Shown: positions 36,437 through 48,950, counted from the stretch's first letter. The stretch: DNA of 64,000 nucleotides from Adenanthera pavonina (GCA_026686845.1 JAIVEN010000004.1:25452827-25516826); one strand, 5' to 3'. The notes: generated from the sequence alone by a model not told the origin. Numbers and translations: made by a program.

Positions 36437-38907
36437 GATATGTTACTGGGAATAGTCTTGAATCACACCATAATCGATTAAAGTTTCACTGTATAATTGA
36501 TTAGCTCGGTAAAATACTTGTAACGGCTATTTCAATAGAGCAACGATTAGTTAATTGTGTTTAACAGCTAATTAACTACTTCCACCTACAAAGAAAGCCT
36601 CATTTAAGTTGAGATAAGTAAAAATGATGTTCTAAAACTATTTTTAGTATTCCAACAAATTTATTTCTCAATCAAACACTCTAAATTACACTTTATGAGC
36701 TTCGATGTATTTATCCACTCTTTAAGAGAGCATTTCTTTGCATTGATTTTTTTTGTAAGAGAATTCTGTAGGTGATCTAGAGAGATTACTCAATGAAGGA
36801 TTTTCTAAGAGGAATTTGTAATCATACCAGGGAATATCTAAGAGAGAGACATACTCAAAGAAGGAGTATAGTTTGTATTATGGCTTTACAAATGCTCAAA
36901 TCGAACTTATGATTATAGTGGAAAATCTCAAGTGAGTTGCTGGGGACTAGACATAGGTCAAGTGGTTGAACCGAACCAGGATAAATTGCTTGTGTATTGA
37001 TTTTCCTTTATCTCTTCATTATCTCCTTTGTTTGCCCCTATTCTTCGTGCTTCTCTATGATGTTAAGTTTATCTTCAAAAAGGTAAAAAAATTTGCATCA
37101 CCCAATTCACCCCCCTCTTGGGTGACCAACTAAATCAATAGGCATAGCATAAAAGGCATTATCACTTTGGTTATGAATGTGAGGGATTAGTTGATTAGGT
37201 GATGATGTCTTGTAATACCACATGATACGCCGATTCTCTAGTAGGGCACATGAGGTCTTGTGTCTAGCTCCTGAGGTTTGATATATCCTTGCCACTAAAT
37301 CAAAATCCTTTGGCCAGGAGACCCAAGTGGCAATGGATTAAGGATATACTTTCCATAAATCATCACCAATTATAGTGATCTAAGGGAAGGAGAACCATGG
37401 CCCAATTATTTGGTGTAATGGCTTTTGGCCGAGTCATGACTAGTGAGCGAAGAGTTTAGTGATATCCCAAAATCAACTTCATAGGTTGTTGGAAGGGAGT
37501 TACTTATTCGGTTGACCTTGTGATGGTAACTAGCCTATAGTTCTAGCCTTGTATCTTGAGAAATTCATGTCATTTTATGTGCATTGCATCATTACATTCA
37601 TGTGTAACTATATGTGTTGCCATGCTTAGGAATATTTGTTGTTGTAGGTTACCATCGGTTACTAGCACTCTATCTCACACCTCTATGGCTAACATTTTCA
37701 GGTGAAGACTTTAGCACTAGTAAAGAGAAGACTAAGGAATCTTGGTTCCCTCCTTTGATTTGAGAAATATCTAAGTTTGTAGCTAGTACTACTTATATGG
37801 CTATTATATAGTTGTATTGTGCCAAGTAGGATACTTTTGTTAGATATCATATGTAATTTTGTATTTTGAGTATTTGGTTTTGTGTGATACCCTGTATGTT
37901 ATTTCAATATGACTTGGGTTGTTTGTGAACCCGTTAGTATGACATGTTAGTTGATTCCTTGGTGGTCTATGGTTTGCATGTGTTGTACTTAAGGCCTTGG
38001 TTTGGGTCAAAATGTGGTCATTTCTTATGTATGTTGATGTGTTTGATTAAGAATTTGTGGTTGCGTTGGATTACAGGTGACTGTGTGGGAAAATGGGCAT
38101 ATAACCCATTAGTAGCCTTGGAGGTTTAAGGGGATTGAATTCTAAAAGAAGGGTTCCTTTAGGATATAATCACCTTTAACCAAGTCCTAGAGGTATTTAG
38201 GACTTGGAAGAAGTGTTGGTATAGGTTATTTGTGTTGTGGTTTGGAATTGGGAGATTTCAATGCCAAGTTTTGGTTCAAAAAATATCATTTTGGTCTTGG
38301 TTGGTCAAAATTTTCATACAATAGTATTTTAAAGTGTGGCTTGTACCTATAGTTAAATTAGGAGTATGGTAACTTGTAAGAGTTGAAATTAGATTAATTG
38401 GAGGTCGAAATAAAGAGTAATGTGTGTTGGAAGTTGAGTCAGAAAATCAATAAAAAGTTGATAGTTTATTAGTATGTGACGCCATGACGTTGAGCTTCAC
38501 TGTCTCCTTCCCATTCTCATTTAGATTTCACCCATGCCATGGCACTAGGTTCCATGCTGCTGCGATGCCCTATTTTCTTGTGTCTTTTATGCTGCTGTGG
38601 CTTGTTCTATTTTAAGTGTAGTGTCCTCTTTTATAGGATGTTACAACCATCAAGGCCAGCACACCCAAACAAACAAAGATCAAAGATGAAAAAAGCAAAG
38701 TGAAGACCAAGATGCAAAAGCACGATGCAAAATCGGACATCGCCTCCACCGATTGAAGCCAAGGAGGGAGATGCCAAGAGAAGAAATCACACTCCAACAA
38801 GGAAAGAAGCTCCACGGTGGAGAGAAAACAAAACCCTACCAATAGGGTCGAGAGGTAGAGTAGCTTTCCAAAAAAGTTTTTTTGCCACTATTCTAAATCA
38901 TTAATAT

Positions 38908-40360
38908 GAATCAATATAAATATTAAAAAAAATTTAAGAACTCATAAAAAAATATAGCTTCTCTAACAATTTTTATCATTGGGTAGATATCTGTTTTTTT
39001 TTTTGGCTCTAAAAATTTTTTGTTATTGGGTTGATATCTTTGTATTTTTGGCTCTATGTAGAGCATGTGTCCACATCTAATTAAATATAAAAAATTTGTG
39101 GAAACATTATTTTATTTTTTAATATCACAACAACATATTTTACAAAAATTTAATCCACATTATTCAATATAAATATTAAAATCTCTAGGAAACCACATTA
39201 TTCATAAGAAGTTGTGAAGAGTGCCACCTTTCTTAAAATTTCTACTTTTTACGCACAGTACTTTTATCATCATAGCAGCATATTACACAAAAATTTAATC
39301 TGAAAAATAAATTTAAAAATTAAAATATATATATCCAATATAATTTTTGAAAAACGATCAAGTTATGGGCTATAATTTAATCAGGCCTCTATATAATTTA
39401 TTATTTAATATTTAATTTTGGATTTCTTCAAACTTATATTTTTTCCAAAAAAAATCCTTTTTAATTTTTGAAGCTATTTAGAAATTACAAATTGTCATAT
39501 TGTTATAATTTTTTTGCATATCTTTCCACTTAAAGACATATTAATCTAGACTAAGTAAAAAAAATTTAATTAAGTATGAGTAAATTATATTTAATATTTT
39601 TTATAAATAATTACTCAGTTGCGCTCTAATTTTTTCTCATAGATCCTTTCCATACTTTCTCTCCATACTTCTCTCCATACATGATCTTTTTTATTGATTG
39701 TGTGGTATAATGATTAAAAAAATAATCTATAAATAAATAATATATTTTATTTAATAGTTTACATTTATTGTTATGAGTTGAAGTTTCTTAAAAATAATTT
39801 ATAATGTTTATTTAAGATTATTATTAAAATAAATGATATATTTTATTTAAAGTAATAATCAGTGATCTTTGCCATTCAAATCAAAATCAATAAATAAGAT
39901 TAGGTATGGAAAGAAAGTATGGAGAAGATCCAAATCCTTAAAATTTTATAGGATGTAATATTTTCAAAGTAAATTTATCTTTTTTTTTAAGTATTAAGGA
40001 TTTTTCTAAGTGAAAGTTAAATACTAATATATTCAAAACTACCCAACATTACCTCTCCCAACAAATTTTTTTTCATGTATTTTATTTACTTTTTTTAGTT
40101 TTCATATACAATACCAAATTTCACAGAAGGTCAACATTGTTTGTTTGGCGATGTGGGAAGTAGTGGTTCAGATTCACACCCCCGTGATCTTGATCCTGAT
40201 ATAATAAAAAAATAATTTAATCCGTAAAGAAAATGTTCTCATTTTGAGTGCGCTTAATTAATAATTTAAAAAAAAAGTGAGGTGGGGTCTTGCATCGTGG
40301 GTGGATCTGGATTCTCCACGGTCAGTATGCCGACTGTAGAGGATGCAGTCAAATAATCGT
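38908..40360. other. AT-rich intergenic sequence
   Basis: No gene or element end recognised. The last part, from about 40270, becomes less AT-rich and leads into a promoter-like stretch. Confidence 0.5.
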
Positions 40361-40394
40361 AGCCAATAACTTAATTGTACGCAATAAAGAATGC

Positions 40395-40400
40395 CACGTG
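40395..40400. promoter_or_regulatory. G-box CACGTG
   Basis: GCCACGTGTTG lies about 225 bp upstream of the ATG at 40622. The G-box is a known bZIP/bHLH target in plant promoters. It supports, weakly, a promoter for the doubtful gene downstream. Confidence 0.4.
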
Positions 40401-40591
40401 TTGTTTAGTTCCCCCTTAATTGCAGATAGAATTGGATAATTACAGCGCTATTAAAAGTGAATGGTCATTTTCAGGCTTGCGAAAATAAATATCCTCACTC
40501 CCTCGTTGTTTCTTAGCCTTGCAAAGTGCTAAAAAAACATAAACGAAAAAAAAGCAAAAAACTATAGAAACACCCAAAAAAAAGTAAAAAA

Positions 40592-40617
40592 CAGAGAGAG
40601 AGAGAGAGAGAGAGAGA
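40592..40617. repeat. (AG)n microsatellite
   Basis: About thirteen AG repeats end four bases before an ATG at 40622. Such runs are common in plant 5' leaders. Confidence 0.9.
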
Positions 40618-40621
40618 AGCG

Positions 40622-40893
40622 ATGGGTTTCAAGTGGGCTTCAAAGAAGAATAATGATGACAAACTGATGAAGAATGACGAATTAAGAACTGCAAATGCTG
40701 TACCAAAAAAAAAAGAACTGCAAATGCACCATCAAGCTGGGTTTGGATCTGTATGTGGAAAAGTATAATTGTAAAAACAATGGAAGGAGGCCGATGTGGG
40801 TTGGCACAAGTGATTCTGGGATCCGGACAAAGATACTCACTCCTCATGATGATAGGTTTGAGTTTTCCCTTGACTACTAAAGTTCTACATTAG
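40622..40893 (+). pseudogene. Doubtful small gene broken by a 29-bp insertion with duplication
   Basis: An ATG at 40622, after an (AG)n leader and a G-box, opens a frame starting MGFKWASKKNNDDKLMKNDE that stops at 40768. The 15-bp word AAGAACTGCAAATGC occurs at 40684-40698 and again at 40713-40727, around TGTACCAAAAAAAA. Leaving out this 29-bp addition, the frame would run on to a stop at 40893, about 80 residues in all. I recognise no domain or family, so this may be a broken small gene or chance. There is no intron or polyadenylation evidence. Confidence 0.3.
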
Positions 40894-42707
40894 TAGCAAC
40901 TCCATTGTGGGGAGATTCCCCACCGCCCAGAAATAATCAGTAAGTCTTGATGGGTGTCCAGTGACTGACTCATTCCCAAGACTCAATGTAACTGTACTTA
41001 GAGGTGGTCAAAGGTATATAATGGATCTCTTGGTAGCTGAAATTTGGTGCCCTGCCAGTGATTCTAGAAGTGTTCTCCCTATCTACCATTTTTTTTTATG
41101 AAAAAAAAAAACTATGGAAAGAGACTAGTGCTTGGATTGTGTTATGCCAAAAAAAGAAAAAAAAAAAGGAAGAAAAAAGCCACATAACTAAACACTTGTT
41201 TTAAAATGTGAAAGTTATAGCAATTTAACCAGAAGCTTCGAATCTTGAGAATGTATTTGCATTCAATATTTTTGTGGTCCGCCGGTCTGCCCACTTATTT
41301 GAGCCCACTTATTTGAATTAGTTTGATTTCTTATAAATCTCTTAATTGAAGTGGGTTACGTTACGAATATAGGATAGTCAAATAAAAGTGCCACATGTCA
41401 AGAGATGAATAGAAAGCTTATAACTTATACCTTGTTGTTATATGTGAAATTTAATATATATATATATATTAATATATAACGCCCTTGTTTTTCTTTCTTT
41501 TTTTTGGTAGACAATGAAGGCTCAAAGCCCAACTGGACCTTTTGTTTTCAAATCTCTTTCGTTAGGCTTAAAATAGGATCCGTACTAAATGTTTTAACGT
41601 ATTCATACAGAAATAGATGGGCTAACCAACGGAAATTTGTTGTAATGACAGAAATTCGAGCTCCGGCGATATCGTGGGCCCCAGTGAGGAAAGTGGGAAA
41701 AGAGAGACGAAGAATGAGGTTCTTTTTTTACAAGAAAATCCCAACTAACGGAGCCCAACAATCCAATAGGGCAGAGTGCGACTACCTGCCAGGTAAAACC
41801 TGGGTGTAAACGAAACATGTAATGACTCACACCTAGTCAATTAAACCATTCAATAGTTAAAGTATCCCTCTATATACTAGATTAAGACATCAAGTGGGTT
41901 GGAATCTATGATACCTTGCTTGCAGGGAGATACCCCAACCATTAGAGTTGTGCCCCATGGTATAAGAGATTTTTTTTTAACTTATTTATTTATTTAGTTT
42001 TTACCTCTAAGGACCTAGATCATTTTAAAAGATTTCAATTATTGGATTCCTCATTTTAAAATATTTTTTTTGAAAGGTCCTCATGGGATTTTGTTAATGT
42101 TGACGTTGGTTGCATGTGAATGATATTTTTTACACCATATTCAAAAGCCAAAATATTAAAAATGATAGGTACAGAGGTATACATTTATGGGAGCTAACTT
42201 TTCAGAAGTTAACTTTCCAAAAAATTTATATATAACTTGCTTGATTCATTTTTAGTTTCTTAAAAAATTCAATTTTTTAAACAAATATATTTTAATATTA
42301 AAAGTATAAATATATTTTGTATCAATAAAATATTACAGCAAAAATAGTCTTTAAGTATGCTTATGTTTTACCCTTTTGGATATGCTTTTGCAGCGTATGC
42401 TATGTAATTGCTCCCAAAGTCTTTGGGAAAAGGATACCCAAAGGTAAGTCTTTAGGGCCAAAGATAAGTTAATCAAAGAGATTAAAGGAAAGAAGCTTAT
42501 AAGAAAAAAAAAAGAGATTAAAAAGTTAAGGACATTTAAAAAAAATTATGATAATTTGTTTTGGAAGTAGAATATTTCTAAGTTTTGTTTGGGAGATAAA
42601 ACTTTGAGTTAAGTTCAACTTCACTGAAGTTACATTTGCTTTTTAAATTAAGTAACATCAGTTGTAATAAAGTTTAACTTCTCGTACTTATTTTCTCATA
42701 CCAACAT
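40894..42707. other. Intergenic sequence, no gene recognised
   Basis: A frame at 41504-41809 has no ATG start and no recognisable family. The remainder is AT-rich with homopolymer runs. The sequence ends abruptly at the truncated 5' LTR of the Ogre-like element. Confidence 0.5.
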
Positions 42708-45088
42708 GCATATGGTGTGGGAATGGTACTGCAGTCTGGAGAATGCTTGGGCTCTATGCCAATGATCGCTAGAGTTGTGTTTTTAGTCATGAATTCTTCT
42801 AGTGTTGACGCTAATGGTCACCGGATGGAATTTTAATATTAACCTTGGCCTGGACAATTGATTAGTTCCTGGGAAACACTTTTTATACAGCTACATGGCC
42901 AATGTAAATCCAGTTCCATGTGATTCATGACAGGAAAGCTTGTAGGCTTAATTGTTGTGATATTGTTCTGGATATTTCATTTTCTTAAACGCGGAATGCA
43001 AGATTTTTCTGGCATGGATAGATTTTATAAGGAACTTTGATTGTCTGGACACTAACTTTGCATTGTCGAAGTAGAGTTATTTGTCTTTGGCCTCTGTTCA
43101 TGTTTTCTTGTCCTCCTCTAGAAAATCCTGAGAGCTCCAATGGTAACCGGTTTGGGCTGCTCATTGAACTTCTTGAATAAAAGTAATAATAATAATTATG
43201 ATCTATTTATAAACAAGAGGCCCTGAATTCAGTCCAAAGTTTACCTTACTTAGGTGTATGTCAGCTAGAAGATGCATGTCCAAATGTGTTAAATGTTTTG
43301 ATATTATTTAGCCCCTGTGGGTGACACCAGGGCTTCTTTTTAGCATGTGATTTTTGTTCTTTTCAAGGTATTATTTGGGTTTTTGTTCCGAGTTTTCTGA
43401 TAAATCCCCCTCCCCTTTTATTCCCTTGCGAGCACCATGGGAGCGTGAGATCAAGCTTGAAAAGAGTGAGTCGTCCTCATCACTGGCAAGGGAGGAACAC
43501 CAAGGCAAGCACGGGAGCATCAAGCCAAGCATGGAAAATGGAAGCTATCAACTTCGAGGCAAAAGGGAAGACATGAGAGTTTGCATCTAATCATCTTATG
43601 TTTGTGTCTAAGCTGTTTGAGTTTGCACAGTAACACACCATCACAGAATCATACTTGTTTGTAAATATTTGGCATAATGTGTATTTTTATTTAAAAAATT
43701 GGTCACCGAGGTTTCTAGAACTTTCGCAGGCCCCTAAAATAATCGCACCGTGTAAGCCTAAGGGGCTGCGTGAGTGTATTATAAAAATATGTTTATAATT
43801 AGTCCCAATGACCTTTCCTTTCAAAATACCTTTTTCTCATAAAAAGTAAATAAGACAATAAAATAATAAAATAAATAAATAATTGATTGACTCATATAAC
43901 TACACCACGTGAGTTTTAAGAACCCACGCAGGTATTTAAGTTTACTGAGTTATCGCGTGAGATTGCGAATCCACGTAGATATATTAGTTAAATGACTCTT
44001 GCTAAGAAAATAATTATATTTCAAAAAAATAAATTATGATATCTTAACTGGTTTTTTCCTCAATTTTATCTAAAAATATATAATAAAATTTTCTTTTGAA
44101 AAAATATAGTAGTATTTTCTAAATTTTTGCTTTAAATGTACAATAAAACCTTTATACCGCGAGGTTTAGAACTTCCGCAGGTAATTAAGAGATTGATCTA
44201 TCGGGTACGGCTGCGAGTTTGTAATAGATAGATTGGTTTTTCTCTTTAAAAGAAGAATTTTCAAAAATACAAAAAATGAGGATTTTTCAAAAATCAAAAA
44301 ATCAAATAAAAGCACTTTCAAGAAGTAAAGAAAAATAAAAGAAAAATGTTTTCAAAAAAAATAAAATAAGAGTAAGTGAACGGAATTAAATTACTTTTTT
44401 GGGAATTAAAACACACTAACTCAATCTCAGAAAATTGTTTTGTTTGCGAAGAGTTAAATTATTTTCAAATAACTTTCTCTTATCACAAAAATTTTATGAT
44501 TAAAAAAATATTAACCCACTGACACGCATTTCTAGTCCCGAACTACGTGGACTTTGATCCCCATCGCAGGATACGTAGGCCCCAGACTCTGATCCTGGGT
44601 CAAGTCCGTCTTTGTAAATAAATAAATATTTTCTAATTTATTTGGTGTTTTCTCCTTAATAAATGTTTCTCAATTCATTTTCTCAATTCCTTTTCCTCAT
44701 TTTGCTTAAATATCCTCAATTCTAATTTATTTTCTTTATTTTATTTTTCAAATTTTCCAAATTTTCTTAATTTCCTTTTTCTCTACCCATTTTCTCGCAT
44801 GTGAATTATAAAAGGAAAACCAAAATATTTTTAAAGCCATATTAATTTGCACAATCAACGTAAAGTAACCGTTCTTAGGAACGGGTGTTGTGAGGTGCCT
44901 AAAACCTTCCCCACGCACAATCGACTCCCGAATCCAACTCTAGTTATGCAGACCGTCCTTTCCTCTTCAAGTCGGTTTCCCAAGATTTTCCCTCAAAATT
45001 TTAGTTGCGACTCCTCACAAGTAGGTTTTCATTCGGAAACCCGATTTGTTCTCTTTTTTCCTTCCGTCGCATTTTTCCGGGTGCGACA
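42708..45088 (+). repeat. 5' LTR of the Ogre-like element, truncated at its 5' end
   Basis: Matches 54078-56459 with roughly 40-50 single-base differences and few indels by hand count, about 2 percent. The upstream 1.59 kb present in the 3' LTR (52491-54077) is missing, and the junction near 42708 has no LTR terminus. Much of the promoter-bearing U3 is probably lost. A 78-codon open frame (43354-43590, repeated at 54725-54961) has no ATG start. Confidence 0.85.
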
Positions 45089-45090
45089 GC

Positions 45091-45110
45091 TTGGCGACTC
45101 CACTGGGGAC
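45091..45110 (+). other. Primer-binding site of the Ogre-like element
   Basis: TTGGCGACTCCACTGGGGAC starts two bases after the 5' LTR end (GTGCGACA, 45088). This is the tRNA-Arg-type primer-binding site found in Ogre elements. Confidence 0.85.
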
Positions 45111-48100
45111 TATTTGAGAGTCAAGCCTATATATGTTGATTGTGTTTACAGTATGACTTTATATTTATTTGGGTTTTCCTTTAATTGTTGTTTGCCTTGC
45201 GTGATAATATATCCTTTTTCACATGCTTCTTTATTTATCTCTTATTTTAATAACATGCCATAAGGTAAGTAATGTGATTTATATCTTTTTCACATGCTTC
45301 TCTATTTGTTTGTTGTTTGACTAACATGACTTAGGGTAGATAACATGAGGATTAAACCTTAGGGTAGAAGACTTTATCTGCTATGTTTATTCCTTGCAAT
45401 TATGATATGTTGGACAGGCGGGGTTAGGCAATGCATAAGTACATACTCATAGGTTTGCATGCTCTCCTCACACACTGTACACGGATACAGTTCTTCTCAC
45501 CCACACTTTGGGCCCTATACCCGGGTCTGTGAGCACCCTAGGCTAGCGGAAGTTTGTAATGGTTTCCTCATGGGTTTTTGGAACTCATGACAGTTACTAT
45601 GAAGACGTCGCTCAGGTTGTGTCTCATACGGCGAGATTAGTTCCCAAAGAGCTTTTGAACCTTTGGAGGATTGAACTTGACAAATAAGATCCTCATCAGA
45701 TGATGGGGGCAACTTGGGGACCTTTAGAGAGTAATAGAACCACCATGAAACCATGCACACTAGCAAGCAAATTTAGTGGTTAACCTATTAGTTAGTGCCT
45801 GACCACTTAGGGTAAAAAGACCCAACCAAGGATTTACCCTGAATAAGACACATGAGAGCACATTCCTTTTTCATCATGCATCATGACATGTCATCATTAT
45901 AACCTATCTTAAGAATGGTGACAAATTGTTACCTTCACCGGAGCAAGTATTAAACGTCATTATGGGTTGATACAAGGCAATGAAGGTGATGGCATTATAA
46001 ACCTAATCTTGAGCTGTGGGTATCCGACCCTAGCTAATCATGAGTCCATGCATCATTACCAAATGCATCCTGAGTTTTTACTCTAAGTCATGAATTAATA
46101 AATGGATTAATAGCAAAGAAAATTAATCCCAATTAATAACCTTGAAAAAAAAAAGAAAAAAATGCACATAGCTTTGTCAACATTGGTCGCATAGAATTGT
46201 GGATTTTATGTAGGCCAATATTTGTTAAATTTCCCCAGAAACTGCGAGTTACCGGAGGAAAATTAACACCTAATAAATCAAGTGACCTTATGGATTGTTC
46301 ATTTTTTTATGGGCAGGTAATATATCTGGTATTTCCAATTCCAGAATTACCTTATCTATAAGTCCTTGATGCTAACACATCTCGATCCATAGTATGCATC
46401 ATGTTGTAAATGAATAAATTGATCCTCTTGTTACAAGAGGTGAAATAAAATGTTGCTTCCTAAATAAAGGCGGTTATCCCATCCCAACCCCACCACATGA
46501 GTTTTCGAGTTTGCCATACTTGATCCAAAGGCTCTTACAATAGGTGAGTAATAAAATTGCATACATGCATAGAACATTCAAACATTTAATAAACTTGGAA
46601 TTTATAAAATGTAAGATTATTGGTCCTTCGTAGTGAACAAGTTATGTCAAGCCAATGCCCAAGTCTAAAAGGGAGAATATCCAATTAAAGAAGTTAAGCC
46701 GAGTGAAACAATTGATAATCTCGCTTCCACCCTTTGCTTTTCATGTCACCACGCCTTTCATATTCATATCGCTTACTTGTTGCCAGACTCCATCCCACTT
46801 AAAGCTCATCAGTGATTATCAAACATGATTCATATATGCCTTTGTCTTGCCCTCGAGAAGAAATTAACACAGTCAGCGGATGGCTCATAACACTTGGCTT
46901 AAGTGCTTGCTATTCTTGGATAAAAAAAAAAGAAAATGAGAGAATAAAAAACCAGACCAAGATGGCACATTCACTTATGGAAACACCATGAGACCTCTAA
47001 CATGTCATATCTTCATTTGATAATGCTTCCAAAGGTAAGATTTATCACTTAAATTTGCTTTCTTTAACTATGTCAAGGTCAAGGACGTACATTTCTCTCT
47101 TATCCTTACTTGTTCATTCATTCCATCATTCATTTGAACATCCCCCACATATCTCTCCTGATACTTCAGGAAACAAAATTTTGTACATTATCCCCAATCA
47201 AAATACTTTAATTGGTATGAGTAAAAGGTAAAGCCTGAGATAACTCATGTCGCCCAGCTTGTTAAAATAAAAAGAAGGACAAAAAGAAAAAAAAGGAAAA
47301 AAGACCAAAAAAAAGAGAGAGAGAAGTAAGAGAAAATTTAAAAAGGAAAAAAGAAAAAGAAAAAAAGGGCCAAAAAAAAAACAAATAAAAAAAGGAGACA
47401 GAAGAGAGATGCATTTGCTTGTCCTGCAAACGAGTCAAGTCAAAGATATGAGGCATTCTTTCTCTCCCCAATTTGAAGGAGATACCTTAGTCACCTTAAT
47501 TAAGCCAGAAGTAGTAGCATTCATTTCACTCCCCCAAAACCAATTAACGTCCGGGATGGGGCAATTTTAACATGTTTTATGCTGAAAATTCAAATATCAA
47601 GAAAGGATCAAAATCTTCTTTTGCCTACCTTTATATGATCTTATTCCAAGCTCATTTTCACTATTTTCACCCACTGAAAATTCTTTACATTCCCTGACAT
47701 GGTTTAAGCTTGAGAAGCAATGAGAATCAATTTTGTTGAATCGCTTAGACATGTAAGCCAAAAGAGAGGAGAAAAAGAAAAAGCAAATAAAAGAAAAGCT
47801 AAGGAATAAAGTCTTTTGGCTAGAAGAGATAGAAAAAAAAAAAGAAAGAAAAAAGAAAAAGGAGGTAATGAGGCTCTCCAAGTTTGCACAGCAACTAAAG
47901 CAAAATTCTCATTGTGAACTCCCTTAAATCTCCAAACTTTATATCTATTCTTTTTTTAACCCACTATTGTGTCCTCCATCTCAATCCATATCCTTGCCCT
48001 TCATGACCATATCACAACCCTAAAAATCCTTTCTTGTTAGGTGAATTTCAGCATAAAAACATGTTTAAAAGGCTAAGGAAGATAGATGAAAGAGCTTACG

Positions 48101-48950
48101 CAAGGCGGGGTATTTTGAGCCTAATATCCTTTCATTTCATGATCCCATTTACCCAAGCCACATTACAAACCCTAAAAGTCCTCATTGAGATTTGACTTGT
48201 TTGGCAAGTGGGGCAATTGTTTGGTAAAGGAAAGTTTCAAGACCAAGATAACTTGCACTGGGGCAAAGTTCATGAGGCAAAATAAAATCTTTTACTCATA
48301 TCAACGATATTATTTTCAAAAGGGTCATGCCAAAATTAGAAGGTGTCATTCACCTATCCCCATTTCCTTTTCACCGCATTTCATGTTGGCCTCGCTTGAG
48401 AATGCTCTAAGATCAAAATTTAGGCATTTTTTCCAATTCATCACTTCCCACTTCAATGTTCCTAAAAAGTGCACATTGTATCACTCCTTATTCATGCTTT
48501 AAACCTTTTCTTGCACCTAAACGGTGCCATATTTTCCACTTGCCTCAATGCTTCTTTCTTTTCCCCAAATATAGCTTTATATCCATAATGTCTGACTGCA
48601 TTGACCATGTTAAATAAAGTAAGTACAAGTTTTACTCATTGGCTTTTCAAGCATTACAGATGAAGACAGATAGGGGAGACAATCACATTGAGCCAATACT
48701 TCAAAATTAGGGCCAATAAATTCCCCTGGAATATCAAATATAGACCAAAGAGAGCCTTGGATGTCCGAAAGTGCACATACTCCCTTAGAGCTCATTCATG
48801 TATTGAAAATGTTATAAAGTCATTGGCATAGGTGAGGATTTCCATTAGGCCAAGGGAAGACTTTTCTAGCTATTGAGGACCAAAAATCCTACATTTTGTA
48901 AATCTCAAGCATTTTGCATCAAACATTACATGCACAATAAAACAAAGTTT
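45111..48950 (+). other. Internal non-coding region of the Ogre-like element
   Basis: The first 0.8 kb (to about 45.9 kb) resembles Ogre leader sequence, with GGACAGGCGGGGTTAGGCAA near 45414. The rest resembles 3' untranslated sequence, with purine-rich tracts at 46925, 47265-47400 and 47760-47870. Open frames on the minus strand in those tracts are Phe/Ser/Leu-rich shadows. A junction between leader and 3' region, where gag-pol would lie, probably falls near 45.9-46.2 kb. Confidence 0.6.
47565..48070. repeat. Inverted repeat pair inside the Ogre-like element
   Basis: TTTTAACATGTTTTATGCTG at 47565 is the near-perfect inverse of CAGCATAAAAACATGTTTAA at 48049. The full arms are about 27-28 bp (47565-47591, 48042-48070), with about 450 bp between them. 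Confidence 0.7.

Larger units (their letters stand above)
32042..37144 (+). mobile_element. Maximus/SIRE-type solo LTR, interrupted twice
   Basis: Starts TGTTTAGTTTTGATAATG. It ends soon after CACCCCCCTCTTGGGTGACC, preceded by GGGGACTAGACATAGGTCAA...CCGAACCAGGATAAATT, the block shared with the LTR at 7946-9804. It contains the Cassandra element (32792-33703) and LTR-A (33952-36436). Without these and their duplications it is about 1.7 kb, equal to the minus-strand copy at 17196-18861. The flanks CAACA and TAGCA differ by two transitions, so the exact right border is uncertain by a few bases. Words of the form AATCGATTA are scattered through it. Confidence 0.75.
30713..38645 (-). mobile_element. 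LTR-A solo LTR, minus orientation, interrupted by a SIRE-type LTR
   Basis: Bracketed by a perfect duplication ACCAT (30708-30712, 38646-38650). Minus-strand start TGTAACATCC (38645), end GTGTCATTACA (30713). It is a diverged LTR-A copy: 37654-37735 inversely matches 34785-34870 around the GGTTACTGAGACA and GCACTAGT blocks, and 31070-31110 inversely matches 36070-36115. It is interrupted at 32042-37144 by a SIRE-type LTR; the remainder is about 2.8 kb. Open frames in it are accidental. Confidence 0.75.
30199..38889 (-). mobile_element. LINE-like retroposon interrupted by nested LTRs
   Basis: The element is bracketed by an exact 18-bp direct repeat, ATTCTAAATCATTAATAT at 30181-30198 and 38890-38907, a length typical of target-primed reverse transcription. 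The minus-strand 3' end (30199) reads ...TTTAATATAATTTCTTCTT..., like legume LINE tails. The 5' end (38889) starts with a pyrimidine-rich leader. It is split by the LTR-A insertion at 30713-38645 with duplication ACCAT; what remains is only about 750 bp. No reverse transcriptase is recognisable, so it is a short or internally deleted copy. A SINE or other retroposed RNA is the alternative. Confidence 0.6.

Noticed and set aside
41504..41809. 101-codon frame
   Set aside because: It opens without an ATG, overlaps a frame on the other strand and has no recognisable domain.
43354..43590. 78-codon frame repeated in both LTRs (also 54725-54961)
   Set aside because: There is no ATG start, it lies in an LTR, and only three base differences exist between copies, one of them changing Gly to Asp. 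This gives no evidence of selection.
47262..47889. Phe/Ser/Leu-rich frames on the minus strand
   Set aside because: These are translations of A/G-rich tracts in the retroelement interior.
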